Source: Xylanibacter rarus (lineage in GTDB: Bacteria; Bacteroidota; Bacteroidia; Bacteroidales; Bacteroidaceae). Taken from it: 64,000 bases of DNA. Location of the stretch: assembly GCF_001275135.1 (NCBI RefSeq), contig NZ_LFQU01000008.1, positions 1-64,000 of the forward strand, given 5' to 3'. Both the position numbers and the translations under genes were made by a program. Positions 6,940 through 16,968 of the stretch are shown piece after piece. The notes beneath the pieces are model-generated. The model was not told where the DNA came from and made no database searches. It saw only the letters and a program-made list of their open reading frames with translations. Position 1 is the stretch's first letter; every line of letters begins with the position of its first letter.

Positions 6940-8173
6940 ATTTGCGTCTTCTAGGCCTTTTTCTGTTATTTGATGGTTTGTCGCTCCGCTTTCTGGTATT
7001 TTTACCTTTAGGTTTTATTATCTTATATTCCGGAGCCTTGCCTAATCCTTTTGGCAGAGGTATTTTTTCAACCTCATATCCGAGGAATTTTTCGATTTGC
7101 ATAAACCAAGATACTTCTTTACCTCTTACAAGAGTGATGGCAATTCCGTCATGGTCTGCTCTTGCAGTACGCCCAATTCGGTGTACGTAATCCTCAGAGT
7201 CATGAGGCACATCATAATTGATGACCATTGATATGTCATCAATATCAATACCTCTTGCAACAATATCAGTGGCAACAAGCACATCAATTTGTCCACTTTT
7301 AAACATAAACATAACCTCATCTCTTTCGCTTTGTGAGAGGTCTGAATGCATTTCTCCGCTATTAATATGTATTGATCTTAGTGTCTTGTTTATGTCTTTT
7401 ACTTTCAGTTTTGAGCTTGAGAATATGATAACTCTCTTATGCCCGTATTTTTTGAATATATCCTTTAAAACGCCTAGCTTTTGATTTTCATGACAGACAC
7501 ATGCAATCTGCTTTATTTTTTCTGCTGGTTTATTTACTGCTAATTTTATAATAGTCGGATTCTTTAATATTGTTTTAGCCAATTCCTCTATTTTGTTCGG
7601 CATCGTAGCTGAGAACATTATTACCTGACATGTCTTCGGCAACAGCTTTGTTATTGACAGAATATCATCGTAAAAACCCATGTCAAGCATTCTGTCTGCC
7701 TCATCCAATACAAAGAAAGACACCTTACTGAAATCGACGTTTCCCATCGTTATGTGGCTTATGAGGCGGCCGGGTGTTGCAATTATTATGTCTGCACCCA
7801 TTTTCATGCTACGACTCTCTTGCTCATATCTGTTGCCGTCGTTTCCTCCATATACAGCAACACTGCTTACATCCTCCATATAATAAGAGAATCCTTGCAT
7901 AGCCTGATCAATTTGTTGTGCGAGTTCTCTTGTTGGACTCATAATTACACAGTTTATTGAGTCGGCCGGGAAATTTTCTTCGTCAAGACGGCTCAATATA
8001 GGAAGAAGGTATGCCGCAGTTTTGCCAGTTCCGGTTTGGGCTATTCCAAGAACATCTTTTCCTTCAAGTATTTCGGGGATGCACTCTTCCTGTATGGGTG
8101 TACATGTTGTCCACCTCATGTCGTCGATTGCATCAAGGGTGTTATCGCTTAAATCTAAATTGTAAAAATCCAT
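6920..8173 (-). CDS. DEAD-box RNA helicase
   Basis: A 417-residue ATP-dependent RNA helicase with all core motifs: Q motif (WTTCTPIQEECIP), I (AQTGTGKT), Ia (PTRELAQQ), Ib (TPGRL), II (DEAD), III (SAT), IV (IIFSSS), V (ATDIVARGIDI) and VI (HRIGRTARA). The last 35 residues are a Lys/Arg-rich tail typical of RhlE-like helicases that act on ribosome assembly or RNA decay. It is the last gene of the lon-tgt-lptG-helicase run, 5 bp after the LptF/G gene, and overlaps the phosphopantetheinyl transferase gene tail to tail. Confidence 0.94.
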   Translation of the reverse strand: MDFYNLDLSDNTLDAIDDMRWTTCTPIQEECIPEILEGKDVLGIAQTGTGKTAAYLLPILSRLDEENFPADSINCVIMSPTRELAQQIDQAMQGFSYYMEDVSSVAVYGGNDGNRYEQESRSMKMGADIIIATPGRLISHITMGNVDFSKVSFFVLDEADRMLDMGFYDDILSITKLLPKTCQVIMFSATMPNKIEELAKTILKNPTIIKLAVNKPAEKIKQIACVCHENQKLGVLKDIFKKYGHKRVIIFSSSKLKVKDINKTLRSIHINSGEMHSDLSQSERDEVMFMFKSGQIDVLVATDIVARGIDIDDISMVINYDVPHDSEDYVHRIGRTARADHDGIAITLVRGKEVSWFMQIEKFLGYEVEKIPLPKGLGKAPEYKIIKPKGKNTRKRSDKPSNNRKRPRRRKSKEQHK

Positions 8174-8178
8174 ATTTA

Positions 8179-9408
8179 TTAATTAGGGGCTTTACGGTAG
8201 CAGAAATATGCCACTATTGTGAAAACTATATTCGGAATCCATGCAGCTAGCATAGGGGGGGTATTTGCGTTTATTGCAAATGTTGCAGAAACTGTCTGTA
8301 ACATGATGTATGTAAAGCTGAGGGCCAGTCCTATGCCAAGATACATTCCCATGCCGCCTTTTCTTTTTCTTGATGATAATGAAAGACCTATAGTTGCTAG
8401 AATAAATGAAGCAAATGACGTTGCAATACGTTTATGGTATTCCACTTCATATTGCACAACGTTTCCAGAACCACGGTCAATCTGTTTGGTGATGTAGTCT
8501 CTAAGTTGCGGGCTGGTGAATGTTTCCTGCTGTCCTTTAGAGAATACAAGGTCTGTAGGTTCCATCATAATCGTTGTGTCCTTACTGGCACCACTGGTAA
8601 TGGTTTCACGTAGTCCTTTCAGTTGGCGTATTCTCCAGTTGCTGACTTTCCAATGATATTTCGTATCTGATATTGTGTCATATTGTATTTCGGCAGCAGT
8701 AAGGTGGCTTACCAGTTTCTTGTTTTCAAATTTATCAAGACAGAATCCATAGCCTTTCTTTAGATTATTGTCATAATGCTGAATATAGGCAATAACACCT
8801 TTGCCTACCTGCAACTGTACGTTTTCTGCAGCCGTTATCTTTTTCTTGTTTTTATACATTGATTCGAAGTTCTGCCTGATGATGGTTCCTTTGGGAATTA
8901 TATATGCTCCCAAAAAGAATGTCATAACAGAAATGATTGCTGCAGAAACCATATATGGCCGCATCAGTCGCTTAAAACTTACACCAGCGGCAAGCATGGA
9001 TATAATCTCTGAATTACCGGCAAGCTTTGAAGTGAAGAATATTACTGCGATAAAAACGAACAGCGGACTGAACAGGTTGGCAAAGTATGGCACAAAGTTC
9101 ATATAATAATCAAACACAATAGCTTTAATCGGAGCGTGATATTGTGTGAACTTTGCCAAGTTCTCATTAATATCAAATACAATGGAAATTGAAATGATGA
9201 GAGCTATTGAATAGAAATATGTGCCAATAAACTTCTTTATGATATACCAATCCAGTATCTTCAGATGTCTGAACGGATTGAGGTATTTCATCCAGTTAAG
9301 CTTCTTACCTAACCATGAAAATAAGGCGAATAACCATTTAAGATGAACTTTCATCCATCTCAATAATTTTAATATTCTCCTAAATCTTCTGATGTTCTTA
9401 ATTTTCAT
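8179..9408 (-). CDS. LptF/LptG family permease (YjgP/YjgQ)
   Basis: An inner-membrane component of the LPS export machine, which extracts LPS and hands it to LptC/A. The fold is visible: LDWYIIKKFIGTYFYS followed by a first membrane span, two more spans around residues 95-160, a periplasmic beta-jellyroll of about 150 residues, and a C-terminal three-span bundle starting at ATSFASFILATIGLSLSS. The N-terminus carries about 39 extra basic residues; a start at 9291 (MKYLNPFRHLK) is a plausible alternative. It begins 8 bp after tgt. Whether it is LptF or LptG cannot be told, since Bacteroidetes often separate the two genes. Confidence 0.88.
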   Translation of the reverse strand: MKIKNIRRFRRILKLLRWMKVHLKWLFALFSWLGKKLNWMKYLNPFRHLKILDWYIIKKFIGTYFYSIALIISISIVFDINENLAKFTQYHAPIKAIVFDYYMNFVPYFANLFSPLFVFIAVIFFTSKLAGNSEIISMLAAGVSFKRLMRPYMVSAAIISVMTFFLGAYIIPKGTIIRQNFESMYKNKKKITAAENVQLQVGKGVIAYIQHYDNNLKKGYGFCLDKFENKKLVSHLTAAEIQYDTISDTKYHWKVSNWRIRQLKGLRETITSGASKDTTIMMEPTDLVFSKGQQETFTSPQLRDYITKQIDRGSGNVVQYEVEYHKRIATSFASFILATIGLSLSSRKRKGGMGMYLGIGLALSFTYIMLQTVSATFAINANTPPMLAAWIPNIVFTIVAYFCYRKAPN

Positions 9409-9416
9409 CGTAAGTG

Positions 9417-10544
9417 TTATATGCGTTTGCCAAGTTGGTCAATTACCGATGATTTCCATTTAACGAAATCTCCGGATATTATATGCTTACGTGCATCTTT
9501 TACAAGGCGAAGGTAGAAGGCCAGGTTGTGAATGCTTGCAATCTGCATGGCCAACAGCTCTTGAGCCTTAAACAGATGATGTAAATATGCTTTAGAATAT
9601 ATCTGGTCTACATGACATCCGTCCGGATCGATCGGTGAAAAATCTTTTTCCCATTTCTTGTTTCGCATGTTCATTGTACCATTATATGTAAACAGCATGG
9701 CGTTCCTGCCGTTTCTTGTCGGCATGACACAATCAAACATGTCAACTCCGCGTTCTATGGCTTCCAGAATATTTTGTGGTGTGCCAACTCCCATCAGGTA
9801 TCTTGGCTTGTCCTTTGGCAATATCTCGTTTACGACTTCAATCATCTCGTACATGACTTCCGTCGGTTCGCCTACGGCCAATCCTCCGATAGCATTTCCG
9901 TCTGCTCCTTTGTCTGCAACAAATTTGGCAGCATCACGGCGCAGGTCCTTGAATGTACAGCCTTGAACAATGGGAAACAGGGTCTGCTCGTATCCATATA
10001 GCGGTTCGGTTTCATTAAAGCGTTTGATACACCTGTCAAGCCATCTTTGTGTTAGCATTAGGCTTTTCTTGGCATACTGATAGTCGCTTTGGCCGGGAGG
10101 ACACTCGTCAAAAGCCATCATGATGTCAGCGCCTATAATTCTTTCGGTGTCCATGACATTTTCCGGCGTAAAAAAGTGCTTTGAGCCGTCAATGTGCGAA
10201 CGGAATTCGCAGCCCTCTTCTTTGAGCTTGCGTATTCCTGTAAGTGAGAAAACCTGGAATCCGCCGCTGTCAGTCAGAATCGGTCTGTCCCAAGTATTGA
10301 ATTTGTGCAGTCCACCGGCAGATTTTAAAATGTCAAGTCCGGGGCGAAGATACAAATGATAGGTGTTGCCCAAGATAATTTGGGCTTGCACCTCTTCTTT
10401 GAGTTCACTGAAATGTACGCCTTTTACACTGCCACATGTACCAACGGGCATAAAAATCGGAGTCTCTATCTGTCCGTGGCTTGTGGTTATTATTCCTGCG
10501 CGTGCATCGCTGCCGGTGTCTGTATGCTGTAATTCAAATAACAT
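9417..10544 (-). CDS. tgt: tRNA-guanine transglycosylase
   Basis: Exchanges guanine 34 in GUN-anticodon tRNAs for the queuosine precursor preQ1. At 375 residues it has the usual length. Visible features are TDSGGFQVFSL with catalytic Asp92, MAFDECPP, GGLAVGE, and the nucleophile region RGVDMFDCVMPTRNGR. The zinc site, normally CxCxxC followed by a His, is altered: the segment reads DGCHVDQIYSKAYLHHL, with one Cys only, although the later IASIHNL His is present. It lies between lon (6 bp) and lptG (8 bp) in one operon. Confidence 0.95.
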   Translation of the reverse strand: MLFELQHTDTGSDARAGIITTSHGQIETPIFMPVGTCGSVKGVHFSELKEEVQAQIILGNTYHLYLRPGLDILKSAGGLHKFNTWDRPILTDSGGFQVFSLTGIRKLKEEGCEFRSHIDGSKHFFTPENVMDTERIIGADIMMAFDECPPGQSDYQYAKKSLMLTQRWLDRCIKRFNETEPLYGYEQTLFPIVQGCTFKDLRRDAAKFVADKGADGNAIGGLAVGEPTEVMYEMIEVVNEILPKDKPRYLMGVGTPQNILEAIERGVDMFDCVMPTRNGRNAMLFTYNGTMNMRNKKWEKDFSPIDPDGCHVDQIYSKAYLHHLFKAQELLAMQIASIHNLAFYLRLVKDARKHIISGDFVKWKSSVIDQLGKRI

Positions 10545-10550
10545 ATATGT

Positions 10551-12995
10551 TTAATCTTCTATATCAAATGTTACTGGGTTCTTTACTTTCTCGTCAGTCA
10601 GGGCAAAGTCCCAGACATCTTGAACATTTTCTACAAAATGGAAATTAACCCCGTCAATATATTCCTGTGATATTTCTTCAATATCTTTTTTGTTGTCTTT
10701 GCACATAACGATTTCCGTTATACCGGCTCGTTTTGCGGCAAGAATCTTTTCTTTAATACCGCCGACAGGCAGCACTTTTCCACGCAGAGTTATTTCTCCT
10801 GTCATGGCCGTATTCTTGCGTACTTTTCTCTGAGTAAGTGCCGACGCAAGAGATGTTGCTATTGTAATACCAGCTGAAGGGCCGTCTTTAGGCGTTGCAC
10901 CTTCGGGGACGTGTATATGTATGTTCCAGTGGTCGAATATACGATAGTCAATGCCAAGTTTGTCTGCGTGGGCTTTTACATACTCTAAAGCCAGTATGGC
11001 AGATTCTTTCATGACATCTCCTAAGTTTCCTGTAAGCGTGAGTTTAGAGCCCTTTCCCTTACTTAAGCTTGTTTCGATAAACAATATCTCGCCACCTACA
11101 CTTGTCCATGCAAGACCGGTTACAACTCCTGCATAATCGTTGCCTTGGTATATGTCGCGATAGAATGGCGGGTTGCCTAATAGCGACTCAATTTCTTTGG
11201 GTGTTATCTTATAGTATGGCAGCGTTGCCTCCTTCGCTTTCAGGTATGCCAGCTTGCGGAGCGACTTGTTAATTTGTTTTTCCAGTTGTCTTACTCCGCT
11301 TTCTCTTGTATATTGTTCAATTATTTTCTCAATAGCCTGTTTGCTGAACGTGAGTTTTTTCTCGTCAGTCAGGCCTGTATTCTCTTTTTCCTTTGGTATG
11401 AGATGCCTCTTGGCTATCTCAACCTTCTCTTCTGTGATGTATCCGCTCACTTCAATCAACTCCATACGGTCGAGCAGTGGGCGCGGAATGGTATTCAAAT
11501 CGTTGGCAGTTGCAATGAACAGCACTTTCGACAAGTCATAGTCTACATCAAGATAGTTGTCGTGGAATGCATGATTCTGTTCCGGATCAAGAACTTCAAG
11601 CAGCGCTGATGCGGGATCGCCATTTACGGTGTTCTGTGTAATCTTGTCAATTTCATCCAGAATAAATACAGGATTGGACGAACCGGCCTTTTGTATGTTC
11701 TTTATTATTCTGCCGGGCATGGCTCCGATATACGTTCTTCTGTGACCTCTGATTTCGGCCTCATCATGCAGACCACCCAGAGATATGCGTGCGTATTTTC
11801 GCTTCATGGCATTGGCTATGCTTTTTCCCAGACTCGTCTTACCTACTCCGGGAGGGCCGTAAAGACATATAATCGGTGATTTAAGATCCTTTCTTAAACT
11901 TAACACAGCCATATATTCCAAGATGCGCTCTTTAACCTTTTTCATGCCATAATGGTCCTTGTCCAATATCTTTTCAGCACGGTTAAGGTTAAGGTCGTCT
12001 TGGGTGTAATATCCCCACGGCAGATTTACCATGGTCTGCAGATATGTCAGCTGTACGCTGAATTCCGGACTTTGCGGATTCAGAATGTCAAGTTTGTCTA
12101 ATTCTTTGCTGAAAGTCTTAGCAACATCCTCAGGCCATTTTTTATTCTTGGCCTTTTCGAGCAGCTCTTTACGTTCAGGATAAGTATCGCCATTGCCTAA
12201 TTCTTCCTTGATGTTTTTGATTTGCTGCTGAAGGAAATACTCTCGCTGCTGTTCGTCAATATCCTCACGTGTCTTAGTTCTGATATTATGCTTTATCTCT
12301 AAAAGCTGCAACTCGCGATATATTATTTTCAGCATTTTTAATGCTCTGTTTTTCAGTGTGTTGGCCTTTAAGAGCTTTATTTTTTCTTCAACGCTGAATG
12401 GCAGACTGGTACAGATAAAGTTCAACAGTATTACTGCATTGTTGATGTTCTGTAATGCAAACTGGGCTTCATCTGGTATATCCTCGTTTTTCTTAACATA
12501 TTCTATTGATGTGTTCTTAAGGTCATCAACGGCAGCCATAAATTCCTTGTCGTCAGAAGACGGGATTTCTTCCGGTGCATTTGTTACCGTTCCAACAATG
12601 AAAGGTTGGGTTTTCTTTATGTCAGAGAGGTTGCAGCGTCCAAGGCCCTGTACAATGACAGTAAGATTGTTGCCGGCGCCAGGCATCTCTAATACACGTA
12701 TAATCTTGGCATATACTCCAATCTCGTATAAGTCTTTCAGAGACGGATTTTCCTGATCAGAGTCTTTCTGACAAAATATAGCGAATATGGAATTTTGATT
12801 TTCTTTTAGATGGTTTATCAAGTTAAGGCTTTGAATTCTGCCAATCAACACCGGCGAAACTACTCCCGGAAATAATACCAAATTTCTTGTGGCTAATACA
12901 GGTACGTCACCGTCAATGCTCTCTTCAAAAAGTTTGGCAACATCTCCTTCGTAGTCTGCTATCATAGAAAATGCATTGTTTATATCTTTTCTCAT
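10551..12995 (-). CDS. lon: ATP-dependent protease Lon
   Basis: A cytosolic quality-control protease of 814 residues from the ATG at 12995. The longer frame opening with TTG at 13022 is rejected because a -7 promoter box lies over that start. The N-terminal LON substrate domain includes [21 protein letters not shown]. The AAA+ domain has [15 protein letters not shown] (Walker A) and FILDEIDKI (Walker B). The C-terminal protease domain has the catalytic Ser in [10 protein letters not shown] and the Lys in [14 protein letters not shown]. It heads the lon-tgt-lptG-helicase operon. Confidence 0.97.
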   Translation of the reverse strand: MRKDINNAFSMIADYEGDVAKLFEESIDGDVPVLATRNLVLFPGVVSPVLIGRIQSLNLINHLKENQNSIFAIFCQKDSDQENPSLKDLYEIGVYAKIIRVLEMPGAGNNLTVIVQGLGRCNLSDIKKTQPFIVGTVTNAPEEIPSSDDKEFMAAVDDLKNTSIEYVKKNEDIPDEAQFALQNINNAVILLNFICTSLPFSVEEKIKLLKANTLKNRALKMLKIIYRELQLLEIKHNIRTKTREDIDEQQREYFLQQQIKNIKEELGNGDTYPERKELLEKAKNKKWPEDVAKTFSKELDKLDILNPQSPEFSVQLTYLQTMVNLPWGYYTQDDLNLNRAEKILDKDHYGMKKVKERILEYMAVLSLRKDLKSPIICLYGPPGVGKTSLGKSIANAMKRKYARISLGGLHDEAEIRGHRRTYIGAMPGRIIKNIQKAGSSNPVFILDEIDKITQNTVNGDPASALLEVLDPEQNHAFHDNYLDVDYDLSKVLFIATANDLNTIPRPLLDRMELIEVSGYITEEKVEIAKRHLIPKEKENTGLTDEKKLTFSKQAIEKIIEQYTRESGVRQLEKQINKSLRKLAYLKAKEATLPYYKITPKEIESLLGNPPFYRDIYQGNDYAGVVTGLAWTSVGGEILFIETSLSKGKGSKLTLTGNLGDVMKESAILALEYVKAHADKLGIDYRIFDHWNIHIHVPEGATPKDGPSAGITIATSLASALTQRKVRKNTAMTGEITLRGKVLPVGGIKEKILAAKRAGITEIVMCKDNKKDIEEISQEYIDGVNFHFVENVQDVWDFALTDEKVKNPVTFDIED

Positions 12996-13018
12996 AATTT
13001 GCAATTCGTTATTGGGGT

Positions 13019-13027
13019 GCAAATTTA
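13019..13027 (-). promoter_or_regulatory. -7 box of the lon operon
   Basis: Minus-strand TAAATTTGC matches TAnnTTTGC and sits about 24 nt upstream of the ATG at 12995. Its presence rules out the TTG start at 13022. No -33 TTTG is seen at the right spacing. Confidence 0.6.
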
Positions 13028-13119
13028 CTCATTTTAATTGATATAATATTGATACCCAGTAATTATTTTCATTTAATTAATATGTATCATGATTGGAAAA
13101 CCATTGATTTCTGATTCAG

Positions 13120-13170
13120 AAACTTGCCGTTTTTCATGCAAAAATGGCTGAGTTTTGCTTCAAAACTCTA
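13120..13170. repeat. Intergenic palindromic repeats, TTTT-N-AAAA type
   Basis: Two adjacent small hairpins: GCCGTTTTTCATGCAAAAATGGC, and GAGTTTTG (13150-13157) pairing with CAAAACTC (13161-13168). They lie in the 12996-13448 gap between lon and the GH127 gene. They resemble in layout, though not exactly in sequence, the repeats near 285, 39384, 46570 and 53086. Confidence 0.4.
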
Positions 13171-13369
13171 TCACTTATATTTTGTAATAAAAAGAGTTGC
13201 TGTTCTTGTAAAATGAATAAAATAGTGGCGGGTACTATTTGATTCGAAATATTGATGGCGTGAAATGTTACGATTTTTAGGGTCGTGTTTTACGGCTGCC
13301 GGTGCATAACAAATTTTTATGTCATATTAAAGTTGTTGGCATTTTTTGTGTTAAATTAAAAACATATTA

Positions 13370-13400
13370 TTGCTGTCTGTATAAAATAACTTAATTTTGC
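13370..13400 (+). promoter_or_regulatory. Promoter of the GH127 gene
   Basis: TTG at 13370-13372 and TAATTTTGC at 13392-13400 are 19 bp apart. The ATG at 13449 follows after a leader of about 40 nt. Confidence 0.75.
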
Positions 13401-13448
13401 ATATTAAAGATAATTTTTCGTTTATATACGTTATTATTTGAATATACC

Positions 13449-15464
13449 ATGTTGAATAAAAGAGTTTTGTTGGCTTCATTGGTTATATCTTCTATGGTTT
13501 GCCGTGGAGTTGCCGGAAATATAAAGAAATATTTTTATTCAGTAAGACAGGTGCCGTTTACATCTGTGAAGATAAGCCAAAATTCTTTTTGGGGTAGCAG
13601 GATAAAGGCTGTGCGTGATGTCACGATACCTTTGGCTTTCAGTAAATGTAAGACAGAAGGCCGATATGATAACTTTGTTAAGGCTGCTCATCCAAATGAC
13701 AGTTATGATGTGTCGTCATTTATGGGGTTTTCGTTTGACGATACAGATGTATATAAAACCATTGAAGGGGCCAGTTACGTGCTTCAGACTTTCCCGGATA
13801 AAAAACTTGTGGAATATATAGACAGTGTGCTTGATATAGTAGCTGCTGCGCAGGAAGCCGACGGATATCTTTATACAGCGCGTACCATAAACCCGAAAAA
13901 TCCGCATAGATGGGCGGGCAAGGAGCGTTGGAGCAATGAAGAAGTGCTGAGCCACGAACTGTATAATCTTGGCCACATGGTTGACGCTGCATGTGCACAT
14001 TATCAGGCCACAGGTTCAACGAAATTTTTGGATATAGCCCGGCGCTATGCAGACTGTGTCGTCCGCGAGGTTGGACCTTCTGATGGTCAGGCATGTGTAG
14101 TGCCAGGACATCAGATAGCTGAGATGGCATTGGCCCGTCTTTACGTACTCACGGGTGAAAAGAAATATCTTGACGAGGCAAAGTTTTTTCTCGACTATAG
14201 AGGGAAGACAAAGGTCAGAAATTCTTATAGTCAGAGTCATCTGCCTGTTGTAGAACAACATGAGGCTGTAGGTCATGCTGTCCGTGCGGGCTATATGTAT
14301 TCAGGTATGGCAGATGTGGCTGCACTTACAGGTGATTCGGCCTATATCAAGGCAATAGATGATATATGGAACAACATTGTTGCTAAAAAGTATTATATAA
14401 CGGGTGGAGTGGGAGCCTTGCATGACGGTGAGGCTTTCGGACGGAATTATGAACTACCGAATCTTACGGCGTACAACGAGACGTGTGCGGCCATTGCAAT
14501 GGTGTATTTAAACCAGAGAATGTTCATGTTGCATGGTGATTCAAAATATATAGACTGTCTGGAACGTACGTTGTATAACGGCGTTATAAGTGGCATGAGC
14601 ATTGACGGCGGCAGGTTCTTTTATCCCAATCCGCTGGCTTCAGATGGCAAATACAGGTTTAACGCCGACAATACGCTTGAGCGTCAGCCTTGGTTCGGAT
14701 GTGCATGTTGTCCTAGTAATCTTTGCAGGTTTATACCATCAGTACCAGGATATATGTATGCTGTAAGGGATAACGATGTTTATGTAAACCTGTTTGCTGA
14801 CAACACCTCGACTATTTCTGTCGGAAAAGGTGAGGTCGTGTTGCGTGAGGAAACCAACTATCCTTGGGACGGCGATGTGCGGCTCAAAGTCGTGAACAAC
14901 AGTGCCGGAAAGTTCTGTATCAGGATAAGAGTGCCGGGATGGGTACGCGGTCAGGTTACACCGGGTGGCCTTTACAGCTATGCAGATGGCTTGAGTCTGA
15001 AATATTCTGTTGCTGTAAATGGTATAAATGTTGCGGCAGAGTTGATTGACGGATATTTTGTCATCGACAGGAAATGGAAGCGTGGTGACTGCATAGACGT
15101 ACATTTTGATATGAAGCCTCGTATCGTGAAGGCGGATGATAAGGTTGCTGCCTGTCATGGTCGTATTGCTGTTGAGCGAGGGCCTCTTGTGTATTGTGCA
15201 GAATGGGCTGATAATGATTATGATTTATTCCGTTTTGTTTTCGACGCTGACAGTTCTATGACTGTGACCGACTGTCCCGGACTTTTGGGCGGCATAAAGA
15301 TGATAACGGCAAGAGGTACTTTGCTGGATCAAACGCCAGACGGACGCATAAACACTGCTAATCGCACTGTAAAGCTTATACCATATTATGCATGGTGTCA
15401 TCGAGGACCCGGAAAAATGATTGTTTGGATGGCTGACGGCTTAGGGGTTATGGACGAATATTGA
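13449..15464 (+). CDS. Secreted GH127 beta-L-arabinofuranosidase
   Basis: A 671-residue glycoside hydrolase that releases beta-L-arabinofuranose or related sugars from plant glycans. A signal peptide (MLNKRVLLASLVISSMVCRGVAG) points to export. The (alpha/alpha)6 barrel spans about 50-430, with the zinc/catalytic residues of HypBA1-like enzymes: Glu344 and Cys346 in AYNETCA, and Cys420/Cys421 in FGCACCPSN. Beta-sandwich domains follow (about 440-660). No SusC/SusD pair or other hydrolase is adjacent, so this is not an obvious polysaccharide-utilisation locus. The exact sugar specificity within GH127 and related families is uncertain. Confidence 0.9.
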   Translation: MLNKRVLLASLVISSMVCRGVAGNIKKYFYSVRQVPFTSVKISQNSFWGSRIKAVRDVTIPLAFSKCKTEGRYDNFVKAAHPNDSYDVSSFMGFSFDDTDVYKTIEGASYVLQTFPDKKLVEYIDSVLDIVAAAQEADGYLYTARTINPKNPHRWAGKERWSNEEVLSHELYNLGHMVDAACAHYQATGSTKFLDIARRYADCVVREVGPSDGQACVVPGHQIAEMALARLYVLTGEKKYLDEAKFFLDYRGKTKVRNSYSQSHLPVVEQHEAVGHAVRAGYMYSGMADVAALTGDSAYIKAIDDIWNNIVAKKYYITGGVGALHDGEAFGRNYELPNLTAYNETCAAIAMVYLNQRMFMLHGDSKYIDCLERTLYNGVISGMSIDGGRFFYPNPLASDGKYRFNADNTLERQPWFGCACCPSNLCRFIPSVPGYMYAVRDNDVYVNLFADNTSTISVGKGEVVLREETNYPWDGDVRLKVVNNSAGKFCIRIRVPGWVRGQVTPGGLYSYADGLSLKYSVAVNGINVAAELIDGYFVIDRKWKRGDCIDVHFDMKPRIVKADDKVAACHGRIAVERGPLVYCAEWADNDYDLFRFVFDADSSMTVTDCPGLLGGIKMITARGTLLDQTPDGRINTANRTVKLIPYYAWCHRGPGKMIVWMADGLGVMDEY

Positions 15465-15574
15465 GCGTTCGAAAGCGTCTTTTTTATTCGCGAAAATAAA
15501 AGCTATCAGTCATCTTATATGTTTTTAGTGCTTTAATGGCTTAAGCCTGATAAGATGCAAATAATCGGAACATC

Positions 15575-16273
15575 ATGTCAAATAATTATTTCAGATTCAA
15601 ACAGTTTACAGTAGAGCATACCAGGTGTGCCATGAAGGTGGGTACAGATGGGGTGCTGCTTGGAGCATGGGCACGTGGTGGCGATACTATCTTGGATATT
15701 GGTACGGGCTCTGGGTTAATTGCCTTGTTCATGGCTCAACGATATCCATCGGGGAAGATTGTTGCCATTGACGTTGATGCCGGTGCTGTCCTACAAGCGC
15801 GTATCAATGTATATAATTCTGCATTCAGCGACAGGATAACCATAATAGAAAAACCTTTACAAGAGTTCTGTGCAGGGCAGTTCGGTTCTATAGTATGCAA
15901 TCCGCCGTTTTTCGTCAATTCGCTGAAAAACAGAGACGGGCAAAAGGCCATGGCACGTCATGCCGACACACTTACCCATGCTGAACTTGTGAGCGGTGCA
16001 TCACGGTTATTGGCCGACGATGGCGAGTTCTCTGTTGTCATACCAGCCGCACTGCGCACGGCCATTGATGCTGAAGCAGCCATGGCAGGTCTTTTCCCTT
16101 CAAGGATCTGTGCCATTAGAACCATACCACGTAAGCCCGTCAGCCGTTATCTTTTGGCATATCGTAAGCATCCTGCAGACAGGATTGAACAAACAGAAGA
16201 ATGTATTAATAATGATGATATGTCGCGGTCAGAATGGTACAGCAGCTTGACGGAGAATTTCTATATCAGATGA
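15575..16273 (+). CDS. trmN6: tRNA1(Val) (adenine37-N6)-methyltransferase
   Basis: A 232-residue SAM-dependent Rossmann-fold enzyme that methylates the N6 of A37 in tRNA1-Val (YfiC/TrmN6). The start FRFKQFTVEHTRCAMKVGTDG is diagnostic. The SAM-binding loop is LDIGTGSGLIALFMAQ and the catalytic motif is NPPFFVNSLKNRD, followed by ARHADTLTHAEL. Its stop overlaps the convergent LytTR regulator by 13 bp. The gap from the GH127 stop (15465-15574) shows no clear terminator. Confidence 0.92.
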   Translation: MSNNYFRFKQFTVEHTRCAMKVGTDGVLLGAWARGGDTILDIGTGSGLIALFMAQRYPSGKIVAIDVDAGAVLQARINVYNSAFSDRITIIEKPLQEFCAGQFGSIVCNPPFFVNSLKNRDGQKAMARHADTLTHAELVSGASRLLADDGEFSVVIPAALRTAIDAEAAMAGLFPSRICAIRTIPRKPVSRYLLAYRKHPADRIEQTEECINNDDMSRSEWYSSLTENFYIR

Positions 16274-16968
16274 GAATGGTGCAGGATGCGCTCCGATAAT
16301 TCATTTGCGTATTGCTGCCCTATAGGTAAGGGGGAATCTGTACCGTTTATGAATACGTTGTGTCTTGTAAAACTATTAATTTTATTCAACGGGACTATGT
16401 ATGAACGGTGAATCCTCACAAATGCTTCTTGTGGAAGCATCTGCATTAATGTTTTCATGTTTGTACGTGTAAGTACGTTTCCTCCTGTGACTTTGACAAT
16501 TTTTACATAATTGCCTAAAGCTTCTATATAGAGGATGTCGTTTAGTAGAATGTTTACGTTTGAGTATTCTTGTTTTACTGTGATGTGGCGTTGTGGATTT
16601 ACTGAGGTTGGGTTCATTCGGCGCATAGCTTTATCTACAGCACGGCAGAAACGTTCATAGGCGAAAGGTTTGTGCAGATAGTCTACAGCATCGAGATTAA
16701 ACCCTTCTAGAGCATACTGAGCATGTGCTGTTGTGAATATGATGCACGTTTCGTGAGGTATGCTGCGGGCTATGTCCAGGCCGTTTATACTGCTCATATG
16801 TATGTCAAGAAACACAAGCTGTGGCTTGGTTCTTATAATTTCGTCTATGCCGTTTTGAGGTTCGCTGTATGTCGTTAGTTCTATGCCGCCGCGACGTTGG
16901 CAGAACTGTTCGATAACGAGCAATGCCATGGGCTCGTCGTCAATGGCAATGCAACTTATATTTTTCAT
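16261..16968 (-). CDS. LytTR-family response regulator (first RND locus)
   Basis: A 235-residue regulator with a receiver domain (1-120) and a LytTR DNA-binding domain (about 135-232). The acidic pocket DDE is at residues 10-12, the phospho-acceptor is Asp55 in VFLDIHM, and Lys is in LHKPFAYERF. The LytTR part shows ILYIEALGNYVKI and FVRIHRSYIVPLNKI. It is translationally coupled to the upstream LytS-type kinase at 16968. The divergent RND pump genes and the 21-bp-period repeats at 18122-18158 make that pump its likely target; this is inferred from position. Confidence 0.92.
   Translation of the reverse strand: MKNISCIAIDDEPMALLVIEQFCQRRGGIELTTYSEPQNGIDEIIRTKPQLVFLDIHMSSINGLDIARSIPHETCIIFTTAHAQYALEGFNLDAVDYLHKPFAYERFCRAVDKAMRRMNPTSVNPQRHITVKQEYSNVNILLNDILYIEALGNYVKIVKVTGGNVLTRTNMKTLMQMLPQEAFVRIHRSYIVPLNKINSFTRHNVFINGTDSPLPIGQQYANELSERILHHSHLI

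Noticed and set aside
13019-13022. TTG start of Lon at 13022
   Set aside because: Coincides with the -7 promoter box; ATG 12995 gives the normal Lon N-terminus.
13720-14130. 136-residue minus-strand frame inside the GH127 gene
   Set aside because: Antisense shadow of a well-supported glycoside hydrolase with motifs in the other direction.
13449-15464. Polysaccharide-utilisation locus around the GH127 gene
   Set aside because: No SusC/SusD pair, hybrid two-component sensor or second hydrolase is adjacent.
15465-15500. Possible terminator after the GH127 gene (AGCGTTCGAAAGCGTCTTTTTT)
   Set aside because: The GCG units are direct rather than inverted, so no stable hairpin forms despite the T-run.
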